The notes beneath the pieces were generated by a model. That model had not been told where the DNA came from. It searched no databases and saw nothing but the letters and a program-made list of their open reading frames with translations. A stretch of 64,000 bases of DNA, taken from assembly GCF_000219625.1 (NCBI RefSeq), contig NC_018218.1, positions 3,038,001 through 3,102,000 on the forward strand, given 5' to 3'. Of this stretch, positions 10,895-21,900 are shown piece by piece; within the stretch, counting starts at the first letter, position 1; each line of letters begins with the position of its first letter. Both the position numbers and the translations under genes were made by a program. The stretch is from Zymoseptoria tritici IPO323 (taxonomy: Eukaryota; Ascomycota; Dothideomycetes; Mycosphaerellales; Mycosphaerellaceae).

Positions 10895-11259
10895 ATGTCG
10901 GCACAAGCAGCAAGCTCAATAACATCCAGTATGCGATCGTATTCGCCAAAGCAGACGACAGACAACGCTAACGAAAACGCAGCGGCCATGCAGCCAAACA
11001 ATGCCGCCGCAGACCTCAAGCCGAAAGGCGAAGCAGCGGCAAAAGTCAAGGTATGCGGAAGAATCACTGCACGACCACAACTGGAGCATGGATGGTTTTA
11101 ACGATATATCGCTAGCCATGCTGCGTATGCAAAGACGAGAAAGCCGCCCGCGACGAATGTATGCTCTTTTCGAATGCGAAGGACCCACAAGAGGCGTGCA
11201 AGGACTTTGTTGGACGATATCGAAGTTGTATGGCGAGTTATGGTTTTAACTTGGCATGA
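10895..11259 (+). CDS. cox17: Cytochrome c oxidase copper chaperone Cox17
   Basis: Three exons (10895-10928, 10983-11050, 11116-11259) encode 81 residues. Cox17 carries Cu(I) in the mitochondrial intermembrane space to Sco1 and Cox11 for cytochrome oxidase assembly. The core KPCCVCKDEKAARDEC is the family signature, with the CC pair binding copper. The downstream cysteines (C-x12-C then CKDFVGRYRSC, a CX9C) form the coiled-coil-helix fold. The second intron (gtatgc...tag, 65 bp) is required, because unspliced reading stops after KVKVCGRI. The first (54 bp, gtatgc...GCTAAC...cag) is in frame and could be retained; its splice signals favour removal. The N-terminal ~30 residues are low-complexity. 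Confidence 0.88.
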
Positions 11260-11438
11260 GGAATACGGTAGAGGGGCAGACGAAAAGATATGAAGGAGTT
11301 GCATTGGATGGCGTTTTCTTGACGAGGATGGGATGATACAGCAAGAAGGTGGATGGACAGAATTGTATTATACATGTACAATAGTGTACAGCTCTTTGGG
11401 GATGCAGAGTACTCCCCACAAACCACAGACTACGCCTC

Positions 11439-13214
11439 TTACTGCGTCTTCTTTTCGCTCGCCAGAACGCGCTGCTTTTGAACGCCTACAAAACTCAAAA
11501 GACCGCTGTCCACGGCGAGATTCCACAGACACCACAAATAGCAGAGACCGAAAGCGCCGGCCCCGATGCAGACATTCGCCACGACCCATAAGTCAGGCTT
11601 ATTCTCCGGCGGAGGTACGAAGAGTTCCGCGCCATGCCATGCCAGTGCAGCTGCGTATGTGCCGAGATGGATCAGCTTCGTCAGGATGTTGACGCCACCC
11701 TCCTTCGCGGGGTGGGTGTATGCGCTGATGGAGAATGGAGGTAGGCCCAGGAGGTATGCCCAGAGTGACGTGAGTACAAGGTAAGGCATCCGAAGCTGAT
11801 CCCTCGCGAGGAGTGGGAACAAGGTCCAGTTGGCGATGAGGTTGGCGTAACCGACCCATGCTCTGATCGACGGTTTCATGCCACTCTCGGTAGCGAGGAG
11901 AAGCGTCATGGGAAGGAGTGGGAGGAGAACGTTCTTCTCGTGGACTTGATATGAGCAGAGGAAGAAACCCCACGAGGTTGCGGCGAAGGCCCAGGGAATT
12001 AGTTCCTTCTTGGGTCGGAGGAAAATGATCAGACATGGCGGGATGATGGACGCCAGTGTCAAGCCGAGCGCTGCGCGGCTGAGGAGAGATTGGTCATATT
12101 GGTGGAGTTTGTGTAGGCCGGAGGCGTGAACGGCGCACCAGATGTTGGCGACCTTATCCTCGAACAGGCCGCGAGCGAACGGGAAGACGCGATGGACCAA
12201 TTGCGCGAGTTGCACGATGTATGGGGAGTACCAAGCTTTTTCGCTTAGCTCGAACGGCAAGACTGAGAGGCCAGGAGGGAGGGTGATGTCCGATGGAAGG
12301 GCAACGTCGCGGGCGGCATCGTAATACGTGCCCAGAGCGAGAGGAAGTACCAGCAATGCAAAAGAAGCCAATGTAACGAGTGCGATGCCGAAGAGCCTAC
12401 CGATCTTGATGGACGGAAATAGACAGCTGCCAGCGAGGTAAGCGGCGACAGCGGGAGCCCAGAAAAGAGCCATTTGCTTGAAACCCAACGCGGCAACAAA
12501 GAAGACGCAGCTCCAAAGTGCTCGACCAGCAAGCATGCTCGAGATGGCTGCGACGAAAAGGCCCAGCATGACAGTGTTGTATTGGAAATGGCCGTGGTCG
12601 ATGAGGATGGTAGCTGGTTGCATCAAGATGGCGGTCACAGCGATGGCAGCCTCCCACGGGTTCATGTGGTGGAGTTTCGACAGGTGACGGACGCATACAA
12701 TCAACGCCGGGACGTATATCAAGTGTTCCGAGGCATACACGCTCGCCCGCATGAAGACCTTGAGGTCCGGATCGTCCAGACCGTGAGAGAGGTAGAGCGC
12801 GAACCAGGAGGTGTTGATGTACGAGCCGACTTGTCCTAGGATCCATGAATGGTAGGCCGTCAGAGGAGGATAGTCCAGTCCCCACCATTGTAGATCATGA
12901 AAGTACCAATGTGTCATTGGTAAGTTGGTCGTCAACTCCATCCAGTGTCTTTGCGCCTCGAAGTCGCCATGCATTGGAGGTGACTGAAATCCGGAATAAG
13001 GCCACATGGCAGTGCACCATCTGAAGAGACCGACGACCATGAGGATACATGGCATGGTGACCCATAGCGTTTGAGTGCCCTTGGCTGGCCAGAAGAAAGC
13101 TACGAGAGGGAAGGCGGGCTTCTCCCGTGTTGTTGCTCCGTCGATGATTACCGTGCCATTGGAGCTGTTGAGGTTGGCGGTCCTCTTCTTTCGAGGTCGG
13201 TGTGAGGGAGCCAT
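11439..13214 (-). CDS. alg6: Dolichyl-P-Glc:Man9GlcNAc2-PP-dolichol alpha-1,3-glucosyltransferase Alg6
   Basis: A single exon of 591 residues. Alg6 (GT57) adds the first glucose to the lipid-linked oligosaccharide in the ER lumen. The family motifs are clear: HGDFEAQRHWMELT followed by WYFHDLQWWGLDYPPLTAYH in the first luminal loop. IDHGHFQYNTVMLG, FGFKQMALFWAP-type sequence (here ALGFKQMALFWAP) and FGFLCSYQVHEKN-type sequence (here FFLCSYQVHEKNVLLPLLP) also follow. About a dozen hydrophobic segments span the protein. The protein ends KKTQ, a dilysine (KKxx) ER-retrieval signal. Alg8 is the close paralogue; the DYPPLTAYH loop and length fit Alg6 better. The gene is convergent with cox17 (180 bp apart). 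Confidence 0.9.
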   Translation of the reverse strand: MAPSHRPRKKRTANLNSSNGTVIIDGATTREKPAFPLVAFFWPAKGTQTLWVTMPCILMVVGLFRWCTAMWPYSGFQSPPMHGDFEAQRHWMELTTNLPMTHWYFHDLQWWGLDYPPLTAYHSWILGQVGSYINTSWFALYLSHGLDDPDLKVFMRASVYASEHLIYVPALIVCVRHLSKLHHMNPWEAAIAVTAILMQPATILIDHGHFQYNTVMLGLFVAAISSMLAGRALWSCVFFVAALGFKQMALFWAPAVAAYLAGSCLFPSIKIGRLFGIALVTLASFALLVLPLALGTYYDAARDVALPSDITLPPGLSVLPFELSEKAWYSPYIVQLAQLVHRVFPFARGLFEDKVANIWCAVHASGLHKLHQYDQSLLSRAALGLTLASIIPPCLIIFLRPKKELIPWAFAATSWGFFLCSYQVHEKNVLLPLLPMTLLLATESGMKPSIRAWVGYANLIANWTLFPLLARDQLRMPYLVLTSLWAYLLGLPPFSISAYTHPAKEGGVNILTKLIHLGTYAAALAWHGAELFVPPPENKPDLWVVANVCIGAGAFGLCYLWCLWNLAVDSGLLSFVGVQKQRVLASEKKTQ

Positions 13215-14171
13215 GATGGCGTGGCGGATGAGAGGTGAATAAGTGCTATCTCTTCATCCTGTTGATCTGAATCTGTGCGCGATTTCCGCTTCGAGTACGA
13301 GTATGTGTTCGGTCTCTCCAAGTGTCCACCGCGGTTCGTCGCGCCGGAGAGCGACGGCATTAAGTCCGCTTCTGCCGAACCCTATCAAGGCTTTGCAGCT
13401 TGGCAGCCCAATGGAAGCTTGCTGAAAATTTACCCGCCGCGCTAGCTATCGAGCTGAAAAAGCTGGAGCGGAAGAAAAAGACCTTCTTCTCTTCTCTTCA
13501 CCCACATCGCTTCGTCAAACTCGCGCACCTTTACCACCACATCCTCTACCACCGTCAGCATCGTTTGCTGATCATCTGAATACTCTTGCGCCCCCGCGCA
13601 TCCACAACTTTCGGTTCGTTGGCTCCTCTTCTCCATCACTTTGCTGTCACAGCTTCGTGGTCGAGTCTTTCATTTCGCTTGAGTGCTCTTCACACATCAC
13701 TCGAGGGCGTCGCATCAGATCGCAAGACCCGACAGGGCGGGCACACAGTGGGCTGTCGCATCTCGACCGTCGCTCGCACGACTCGGCGCTTGTGGGAACA
13801 CTGCCAGCCTTCTCTCGCGGCGACCAGTGGGCAAAGACGAAAATTCTGCATTTTCGTCCGTGGGCTTTGCAAATCTCAATCTGAGGGCTTCTTCAAGACA
13901 TCACACCTCGTGTGATTGTCCAGTGGGGTTACCGATCTTCTGAGGGCTTTTTGTGGCGACTCTGTCGCTCGTGGGCTGTTGCTGCTGCTGCTACTGTTGC
14001 TACTGTTGGTACCGAACACTCATGTTCCGCACTGCTGGGTTTCTGAGACGAGAGGCATCTGCCACAGACTGTTGACATACACACGTCACATCGAGAGATT
14101 GCAAGTCACATCTCAGCTGACATTCGTACTGACTTTGTCCGGCAGACCCAATTATCACAGACCCTTCAGCA
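13215..14171. promoter_or_regulatory. Divergent promoter and long leader, alg6 / NSR1-like
   Basis: A 957-bp interval between outward-facing starts. It contains an imperfect CTG/GTT triplet run at about 13977-14010 and pyrimidine-rich stretches. The part nearest 14172 is likely a long 5' UTR of the nucleolar protein gene, perhaps with a leader intron. Several short upstream ATG frames occur. No separate gene is supported. Confidence 0.45.
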
Positions 14172-15743
14172 ATGGCTAAGGACAAGAAGCAAAGCAAGGC
14201 CGCTGCTGCGCCCGTCAAGGCCAGCAAGCCAGTAGCAGACCAGAAGGTCAAGGCTGGTCGTGTCACCAAGCCAGCGGAGAAGACCAAGGTTGCCAAAGAG
14301 ACCGCAAAGAAGGTCGAGAAGAAGTCGAAGAAGGCCAAGAAGGAGCCAACACCCGAGCCTTCCTCTGACGAGGAGAGCGAGGACGATGCTTCCAGCGCCA
14401 GCTCCGAGAGCAGCTCTGAGGAGGAGGCTGCGGTGAAGCCCAAGGCCAACGGTGCCGCTGCCAAGAAGGCTGAGAGCAGCGACGAGGACTCCGACTCTTC
14501 TGCTAGAGACTCTGAGAAGCCTGCCCCGAAGAAGGCTGCCGCGGCTCCCAAGGCCAACGGCAAGGGTGCTGCTGCTGCTGCCAAGAAGGCTGACAGCGAC
14601 TCTGACTCTGACGGTTCCGAGTCCGACTCTGAGGTCGTTGAGGGTGGTGCCGCCAAGGAGGATGACTCTTCCAACAGCGACAGCTCTGACGATGAGGAGG
14701 CCGAGGCGCCCAAGGCCAATGGCAAGGCTGCCGCTGCTGTACGTTCCCTCATCCCACATCATATCCAGCCTGCAATGCTGACCTCAACACAGGACTCCGA
14801 CGACTCCGACGATTCCGACGACTCGAGCGACAGTGATGAGGAAGAGAAGCCCAAGGCAGTGGAGAGCAAGAAGCGCAAGGCCGAGGCCGAGCCAGCACAC
14901 GCCACCAAGAAGAACAAGACCGATGCCGTGGACGAGTCTGCCCCAACCGGCAACCTCTTCGTCGGCAACATCAGCTGGAATGTGGATGAGGAGTGGCTCA
15001 CTCGTGAGTTCGAGGAGTTCGGCGAGCTTGCTGGCGTGAGAATCATCACCGATCGCGACTCTGGCCGTAGCAAGGGCTTTGGATACGTCGAATTCTCCGA
15101 CCCACAGAACGCGAAGAAGGCTCTCGAGGCGAAGAACGGTGCCGAGCTTGACGGACGTGAGCTCCGCCTCGACTTCAGCACCCCACGCACCAACGACGGT
15201 CCAGGTGCTGGTAACAAGAGCAACGACCGTGCCGCCCGCTTCGGTGACACCACCAACGCTCCCGCCGCAACTCTCTTCGTCGGCAACATCAGCTTCGACG
15301 CCGATGAGAACGCCATCACTGAGTACTTCCAGGAGCACGGTACCATCAAGGCCGTTCGTCTCCCAACCGACCGCGAGACTGGTGCCCCCAAGGGCTTCGG
15401 CTACGTCGAGATGAGCTCCATCGAGGAGGCTCAGGCTGCCTTCACCGCTCTCCAGGGTGCCGACATTGCCGGACGCCCCATTCGCCTTGACTACGCCGCT
15501 GAGCGCAGCAACGATGGTGGTGACCGCGGCGGACGTGGTGGCCGTGGCGGTGGACGCGGAGGCTTTGACCGTGGTGGCCGTGGCGGCGGACGTGGTGGCT
15601 TCGGCGACCGTGGCGGTCGTGGTGGTGGACGTGGATTTGGCGGCGGCCGTGGCCGTGGAGGTGATCGCGGTGGACGCGGTCGCCCTCAGACCACCAACCG
15701 TGGTGGCTTCGGCGACTTTTCCGGCCAGAAGATCTCTTTCTAG
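14172..15743 (+). CDS. nsr1: Nucleolin-like protein (Nsr1/Gar2): acidic-Ser domain, two RRMs, RGG tail
   Basis: Two exons, 14172-14738 and 14793-15743, give 505 residues. Nsr1/Gar2 proteins act in the nucleolus in pre-rRNA processing and 40S assembly. The order of parts is diagnostic: a Lys/Ala-rich start, alternating acidic serine tracts (SSDEESEDD, SDSDSDGSESDS, typical CK2 sites) and a basic KKRKAE segment. RRM1 begins near residue 241 (NLFVGNISWN ... KGFGYVEF) and RRM2 near residue 348 (TLFVGNISFD ... KGFGYVEM). An RGG/GGRGG tail runs from ~425. The 54-bp intron (gtacgt...GCTGAC...acag) lies inside the acidic region, is in frame and stop-free, so retention would only add 18 residues. Strong codon bias suggests high expression. 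Confidence 0.92.
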   Translation: MAKDKKQSKAAAAPVKASKPVADQKVKAGRVTKPAEKTKVAKETAKKVEKKSKKAKKEPTPEPSSDEESEDDASSASSESSSEEEAAVKPKANGAAAKKAESSDEDSDSSARDSEKPAPKKAAAAPKANGKGAAAAAKKADSDSDSDGSESDSEVVEGGAAKEDDSSNSDSSDDEEAEAPKANGKAAAAVRSLIPHHIQPAMLTSTQDSDDSDDSDDSSDSDEEEKPKAVESKKRKAEAEPAHATKKNKTDAVDESAPTGNLFVGNISWNVDEEWLTREFEEFGELAGVRIITDRDSGRSKGFGYVEFSDPQNAKKALEAKNGAELDGRELRLDFSTPRTNDGPGAGNKSNDRAARFGDTTNAPAATLFVGNISFDADENAITEYFQEHGTIKAVRLPTDRETGAPKGFGYVEMSSIEEAQAAFTALQGADIAGRPIRLDYAAERSNDGGDRGGRGGRGGGRGGFDRGGRGGGRGGFGDRGGRGGGRGFGGGRGRGGDRGGRGRPQTTNRGGFGDFSGQKISF

Positions 15744-16756
15744 AGAACTGGCGGACAAAAGTTGGCTTGAGAGATGAGCGATACCACGATGACACTGCAC
15801 GACCAAAAGTTCGATGTATCATACACAAGGCGTTGATGGCTGAACATGAGGGGATTTCTGATAGCAAGTAATCCAATGGCGCTTTCCTGGCGCTCGTTCT
15901 TGACATTCTCGTTCCGTCTTCAGCTGCTCTCACGTTCTCCGCCTGCCGCCATCAAATCCCCGACAAGCCTCTTGAAGCCGTTGCGCTAGTTCTAGCCCAA
16001 CATTCCCAAGCAGCATGACCTTCAGCCTCAAACGGGCAGACGCCTGCTGATCATATGTTTAGACTCCCTCGCGAACTCCCTCGAACTCTCTCCCGTCCAC
16101 ACGCTCACGATATTGAATCATGTGCTTGATCATGCACGTTGACCCTTGTCGCAGAATATCAAGGCACGACGAGTCAAGGGAGAGAGCTTCTCCAAGAGCC
16201 GGGGCCTATCACTCCCCTTCCTGCAGGACGACCAGGGAGGATGTAGACGTGTACTTCGCTGCCGAGCCTCCTCTTCCCGTTCATCCTCCACCACTCTTCG
16301 GTCGACGTCCTGTATCTTGGATCTGTTCGTCGAAATATTGCAATGAATGTTCCGCAATGATATAGCATCGCCATATCTCTCAAGCCCGGCGATAGACTGC
16401 TGATCAACGATACCCCGCGACAGCCCCCACTCACACGACATCAGCTCTCACACCGCAACGACACCTGACCACATCCACATCGTTGCTGTCTTTACCAACG
16501 CCGATTTGGGAGTCGTCTTCCAAAGCGACAGAACGAGACTCCTCCTACGTCCTGGCGACAGCGACACGACTACACTTCGTCATTGCCCCGTGTGCCCTGG
16601 TCCACCCCCGCAACGACCAAGGATAGACCCTCTATCGTCCGAGACATCCACCAGAAGAGTAGTCCCGGCCATCTTTGGACGACGCTCTATCAACAAGCGC
16701 TCCGACCGATTGCGACAATATCCTGAGCTCGAGGCCGACACTGGTCAGCCAGCAAG
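15744..16756. other. Intergenic region, 3' UTR of nsr1 and leader of next gene
   Basis: About 1 kb with no convincing coding frame. C/A- and CT-rich stretches before 16757 look like a fungal promoter and 5' UTR. No RNA gene is seen. Confidence 0.45.
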
Positions 16757-18267
16757 ATGAATTACCCTCAGTCGCCGCAACACCACGCGCAGTCTCTCGA
16801 TCATATCTCACGTCCAAGTCACGCGTCCCCCATGGCATCACGGTCGACGTCGTTTGACAGGCGGACACGTTCAGATGGAGGTATGTGGCAGTCGAATTGT
16901 CTGTCCCGGGTGTAGCGACCTCACCTTGCCCCTGCCTTGCCGATCGCTACATCTATCGTCCACACTTGTCCTGCATAACCATGGCACTGTCGTATTACCA
17001 GCTGTATCATCCTTATACTGACATCTACGACCTAGTCGACTCATGGATAGATGTCTCCTCGCAACCTTCCTCATCGTCGCTATCGTCTATCGGAGATGAG
17101 ATCGTGACGACCGGGCTACGTATACAGTCGAACACCCGGACAGGACAACGTCGAGCTATCCGACTTGGAGCACCAACATCATTGAACTTTACTCGGACGA
17201 GGAGCGCGGACGCCACAAGTAGTCAGGAAGAGTACGAGGAGAGCGAAAGTGAATCGGACAAAGTCATGCAGTCCTCGGGCGATGAGCCGATGATTAGAAT
17301 GCAGGCATACAGGAATACCAGTGTGGAGCATGCCAACACTCCAGCGGCGTCTGGTGCAAGTGGACCGATGCTGTCGGACGACGACGACGAAAATCGCACG
17401 GCTATCAACTATCCTATCAGCAATGTGGCTACGAGCTTCACACCTCTACCGAACGCATTCTCGCATCCACCAAGTGCGATGAACCGAACGACCAGTCAAC
17501 CGGTTCCTGGCTCTTACTTTCCAGCACCGCGACCCACCAACTCACGCCGCACATCTGCTAGGCATTCTCTGCCTCCCTTTGCGGATAACAGACGGCACAG
17601 TCATGTCGTTCAAAACCCTCTGTCGCCCTCCTTCAACGCCGCAGCCGAACATGAAGAGGTCCTCCGAGCAAGTCTAAACAGTCTCCTGTCCGTCGCTGCA
17701 GCAGCACGAGGCCTCCCCAAATCCGAATCCAAGCGGCCAGCGAATTATTCGTCTGCACAACAACCCCCGCGAAGCAACCAAATCAACACCTTCCGCCTCG
17801 TGCCCGAGTCAGCCTTGCCAAATCCTTCTCCACCTGCCCTCCAAGAACCGACTTTCCACCCCACCCTCCGTCGCACCTCCACCGCCTCTGCGTCCGTATC
17901 CACGACCTCCTCTCAACGCCACCAAACCTCCGACCAAAAACGCAAAGCACCCATCATCCGATCCTCCAGCGGCGAACGGCGATCCGTCAAGAAAGCCCGC
18001 CGCTCCGGCGTGACCCCCAGCAGCGAAGACATGCACATCACCCCCACGCTCCTTACCTGGTTCGTCTCCGCGGGCGTGGTGATTGTGTTCAGCGCGTTGA
18101 GCTTTACCGCAGGATACGGCTTGGGCAAGGAAGCAGGACGGTTGGAGGCCGGGCAGCTGGCTGCTGACGAAGGGTTGAGAGGGTGCGCGAGGGAGGCGGG
18201 ACGAAGTGGGTTGGGTCTGAGAAGGAGTCTTGGGGAGAGTTTGGCTGGGAGGGGTGTCATGGTATGA
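16757..18267 (+). CDS. Disordered protein with one C-terminal membrane segment (unknown function)
   Basis: Two exons, 16757-16880 and 17036-18267, give 451 residues. The intron (155 bp, gtatgt...ctag) is long for this window. The alternative of starting within it would replace MNYPQSPQQHHAQ with less credible sequence. The junction gives DGVDSWIDVSSQPSSSSLSS, a Trp-Ile-(D/E)-V-S-S-Q-P-S motif I associate with uncharacterised fungal proteins. Most of the chain is Ser/Pro/Arg-rich and probably disordered. A basic KKARRSG patch precedes a single hydrophobic span near residue 385 (WFVSAGVVIVFSALSFTAGY) with small-residue spacing. That order suggests a tail-anchored or single-pass protein, perhaps of the ER or nuclear envelope. 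No enzyme motif is visible. Confidence 0.65.
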
Positions 18268-18940
18268 TTGAATGAGCATATCAGACACCGGCGGTCTGCG
18301 AATGTGGAAACGACGAAACCATGTCGGACAACATCGGCTTGAAAGCGGTCTTAGCGAAGCCTCAACAGCGACGACTACGACGATATGAACGAAGAAGGAC
18401 ACGCCGAATGACGAATCGACCGAGACGAGCGGAGATGAGTAGCCGCATACGAGCGCGGACGGTACGCGATATGACTTTTAAGATCTTCTGGCGTTTCGCG
18501 AGAAGACCAGGCGTTTGGTAATGGAAATGATGCGGGATGGGATGGGATGGGATAGGAGTTGAAAGATACCACATTGTGCTTATTTCGGCTTTGGAATCTA
18601 TTTGCCTACTTTTGCGATTCGATGCTCATGCATTTCATTTTTCCTTGCGAACAAGCCTTTCAAAGTTCGGAAAATTAATGCAATCGACCCTGCGAGAGAC
18701 TTTGATCGAACTTCGCGGAGGATGTTCCAGGGGAGTAGACTGACCATGGGAGCAAGAGGCGTGAGAGATTTCATCCTTCGCGGGAGTGGGTACCTGTATC
18801 TCCACGCTTTCCGTCCACATCTACCAACAGATCGCTTTCTTTTTGGCACCTCCACACCACAACCCCTTTGTACATCACATTCATCATAGCTCCTGCTAGA
18901 TGTTCGGAATCCTCCCGGGAATCGTTATCCCTCATCGCCT
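18268..18940. other. Convergent intergenic region
   Basis: This gap lies between the ends of the membrane-protein gene and PEX6. It contains a short gatgg repeat near 18535-18552. No gene is supported. Confidence 0.45.
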
Positions 18941-21900
18941 TCAGTCATATAAATCCTCCTCCTCCGCTCCACCATTCTTCTGCAGCGAACCACGTACCGG
19001 TCCGCCGCCCACGTCTCCATTACTCTCCTGCCTCATTTTGCCCTTGCCTTTCCCTGCACGACTACCCGCGGGCCTGACCATGCCAGAGCCGCCCATCCCA
19101 TCGTTCAATGTCATGCGGTCAGTGCGGATGATGTACTCGTCTTCATCATTCGCCGCGCCAGAGGCACCGTCACTTCCATCGGCGAGCTGCGCAGGCGGAC
19201 TCGTATGGCTCGCGGCGCTGGGTAGTTGGTGTGTATACGCTCCGGAACCGTTCGTTCCCGCACTGCTTCCTCCACTGCCTGGCCCGATCCCATTCGCAGC
19301 TTTGCCCAGGCGTTTCATTGCGTCGACCAGTTTTGACCGCTTGGAGTAGGACGATTGGGATTGCTCGGAAGAGTGCGTGGACACCGAACCGTTCTGCTCA
19401 CTCAACCTGCCATTCGTACCTCCAGTGCCATTCGATGGTGTGGGAAGACGGATTGGAGCGTTCGTGCCGTTTTGCTCCCGTACTTGCGGTCCTTCGATCG
19501 CCTTCTTCTCCGCCTTCTTTCCTGTCTTGCCTTCAAATGTGTCCCGCACAGTCTCGTAGTGTCTCAATTCATCCACGCTGACACTCGGCACCAAGTCGCC
19601 CTTGGCTCGGATAAAGTCCTCTTCTGTAACCAAGACATCAGTATCGGCAGGCGTGGAGTGGTGGTCGAAGTAATAAGCGACGGAGATCTTGCTCTGTCCT
19701 TGGGTGGCGCGGGCGGCGTTGATGGAGGCTACGCGGGCGTCGACAGATCGAGCAGAGCGCGTTACGGCTTTGAGCATGGCGTCCGAGCAGAGAGCGTAGA
19801 GGTCGGCACCGGTGAAGGTGAATGGAAGGGTCTGTGCTACTCGCGAGAGCGAAAGGGTCGGATCGAGGGTGAATCTGTTGTTGAATTGCGGTCAGCGCTT
19901 GTGCAGGGTATAGTGGACGCAGAGATACATACTTTCTGGTCAGAGCCTGCAGAATGGTCGCCTGCTTCTCATGAGTGTCGCTGATGCCAAGATACAGCAT
20001 CTTGTCGAAACGACCAGGACGGAGAAGAGCCTGATCAAGCAGATCCGGTCGATTCGTAGCGCCGATGACGAAGACCCCACCGCCATTCTCATCTCCATCA
20101 CTCATGCCATCCAATTCTGCCAGCAATTGCGAGACAATACGGTCCATCACACCACCACTATCACCTTGATTTCCACGCTTTGGCGCAACAGAGTCCAGCT
20201 CATCGAAGAATACAGCACAAGGTCTCGCGTCGCGGGCACGTTGAAACACACGACGGACGTTCGCTTCCGACTCTCCGATGTACATGTTGAGCAATTCGGG
20301 TCCTTTGACTGAGAAGAAGTTGAGGCTGAATTCCGTGGCGATGGCTTTGGCGAGAAGCGTCTTGCCAGTACCGGGTGGGCCGTAGAAGAGGATACCGCTA
20401 CGTTTCTTGAGGCCTTTGGCGAAGAGCTCCGGACGGGACAAGGGAAGTTGTATGGTTTCGATAACGGCGTCTTTGACATTGGTGAGACCACCGACGTCGG
20501 ACCATTGTACGTTTGGAATCTTGGGTGCACCAATGGCGTCGGCGAAGTTCTTGCGTGCGAGGTCGACAGCAGCGTCAAAGTCGGCTGGTATGACGGATGT
20601 TGCGCCCGCTCCACCAGACAGCTGGATGTCTTTGACTGTGATGGCGCCTTTGCTGGACCCGGATTTGGTGGATGCGAGAGATTCCAATCGCTCGGCTTTG
20701 GCCACGATGGCACGATCGACAACGTCTACGAGATCTCCTGCAACTAGGGCGGCAGTCTTGACTGCGATCGAGCTGAGATCTACGTCCAATGCGAGTGGGA
20801 TTCCTGATTCGGTCACCACGTCTCGTAGAATCCCCTCTCTTTCGCCCTCGTCCGGTGCAGACATCTCCAATTCGTGCGTGAACAAGCCGCGAACGGAATC
20901 AGGGACTTTGTCAAGATCGGTCGTTGTCGCGATCAGCACCCGGCATGTCTCCAACACGCCTTTCAACGATGCAGCTGCCCGCTCAGCGTTCAAGACTTCC
21001 AAATGAGTAATGCAGATGGCAGTGAAGTCAGTTCCGCAGTCCATTGCTCTCTCGCAGCGGGCTTCAAGAAGCCCAGCAGCTTGTACATCTACGCCAGATC
21101 CACCTTCAGAAACGATGTCGTGAGCATTGACGGAGAAGTAGTGGATCCCTAGATCAGCACAGGCTTTCTCAACGGTGCGAGCTTTGCCAATATTGCGCTG
21201 CGTCGAGGTGATAAGCACAGTCAACGGTGGCATACCCAAATGTACCGCACGAGGACTGATCGACACTGAGATCAGCTCTCTCAGCCGCCGCTGCAAGGGT
21301 GAGATGTACGGCGGAGCGGCTTCCGGCATGCCTGTTGGAGAGCTGGCGGAGACCTGTTTCGGCTGCATTCTTCTCACGCCGAGGTAGTATTGCCAGGTGC
21401 TAGAAGAGGCCTGCGGAAGTCTGCGTCTATCATCCCCGGACTGGCGCATGGTCATCTGCGTAGGATCGATCGAGGCTGCGTTGCCCCATGTCTCGGCATC
21501 GGGTGCGTCAAAGTCGTCGGATTGTGGAACGTTGATGTCTTCGATAAGGAACCAGGCTACATTCTTCAGAGCGTGGGTCCCACGAGAGGTGTTCTCGGAT
21601 CCGCCCATGTATGACAACAGAGCTCCTGCACTGCTGCCGTCCTGCTCAACTTCGCCCTCGTAGATAGATCGACCCAAGGACTCATCGATCTGGATAGCAA
21701 TGACATCTCCCGGCTTGACGATTCGCTGCCTTTCTTCGAAGTACTGCTTGAGATTCGCATACAAAGTGTTGTTCAACGACCTTTCTGTCGAGATTGGCGT
21801 GACGATCTTTCTCAACGTGACTTCAGACGCGGTAGGCGGAAGCACACCCGAAGATCCAGGGCGTGGAGTGATTGGTCGCTTCAAGCTTGGCTTTTGCTTC

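Noticed and set aside
14784..15806. 340-codon minus frame opposite the nucleolin-like gene
   Set aside because: It is a shadow of the GC-biased, repetitive RRM/RGG coding sequence on the plus strand.
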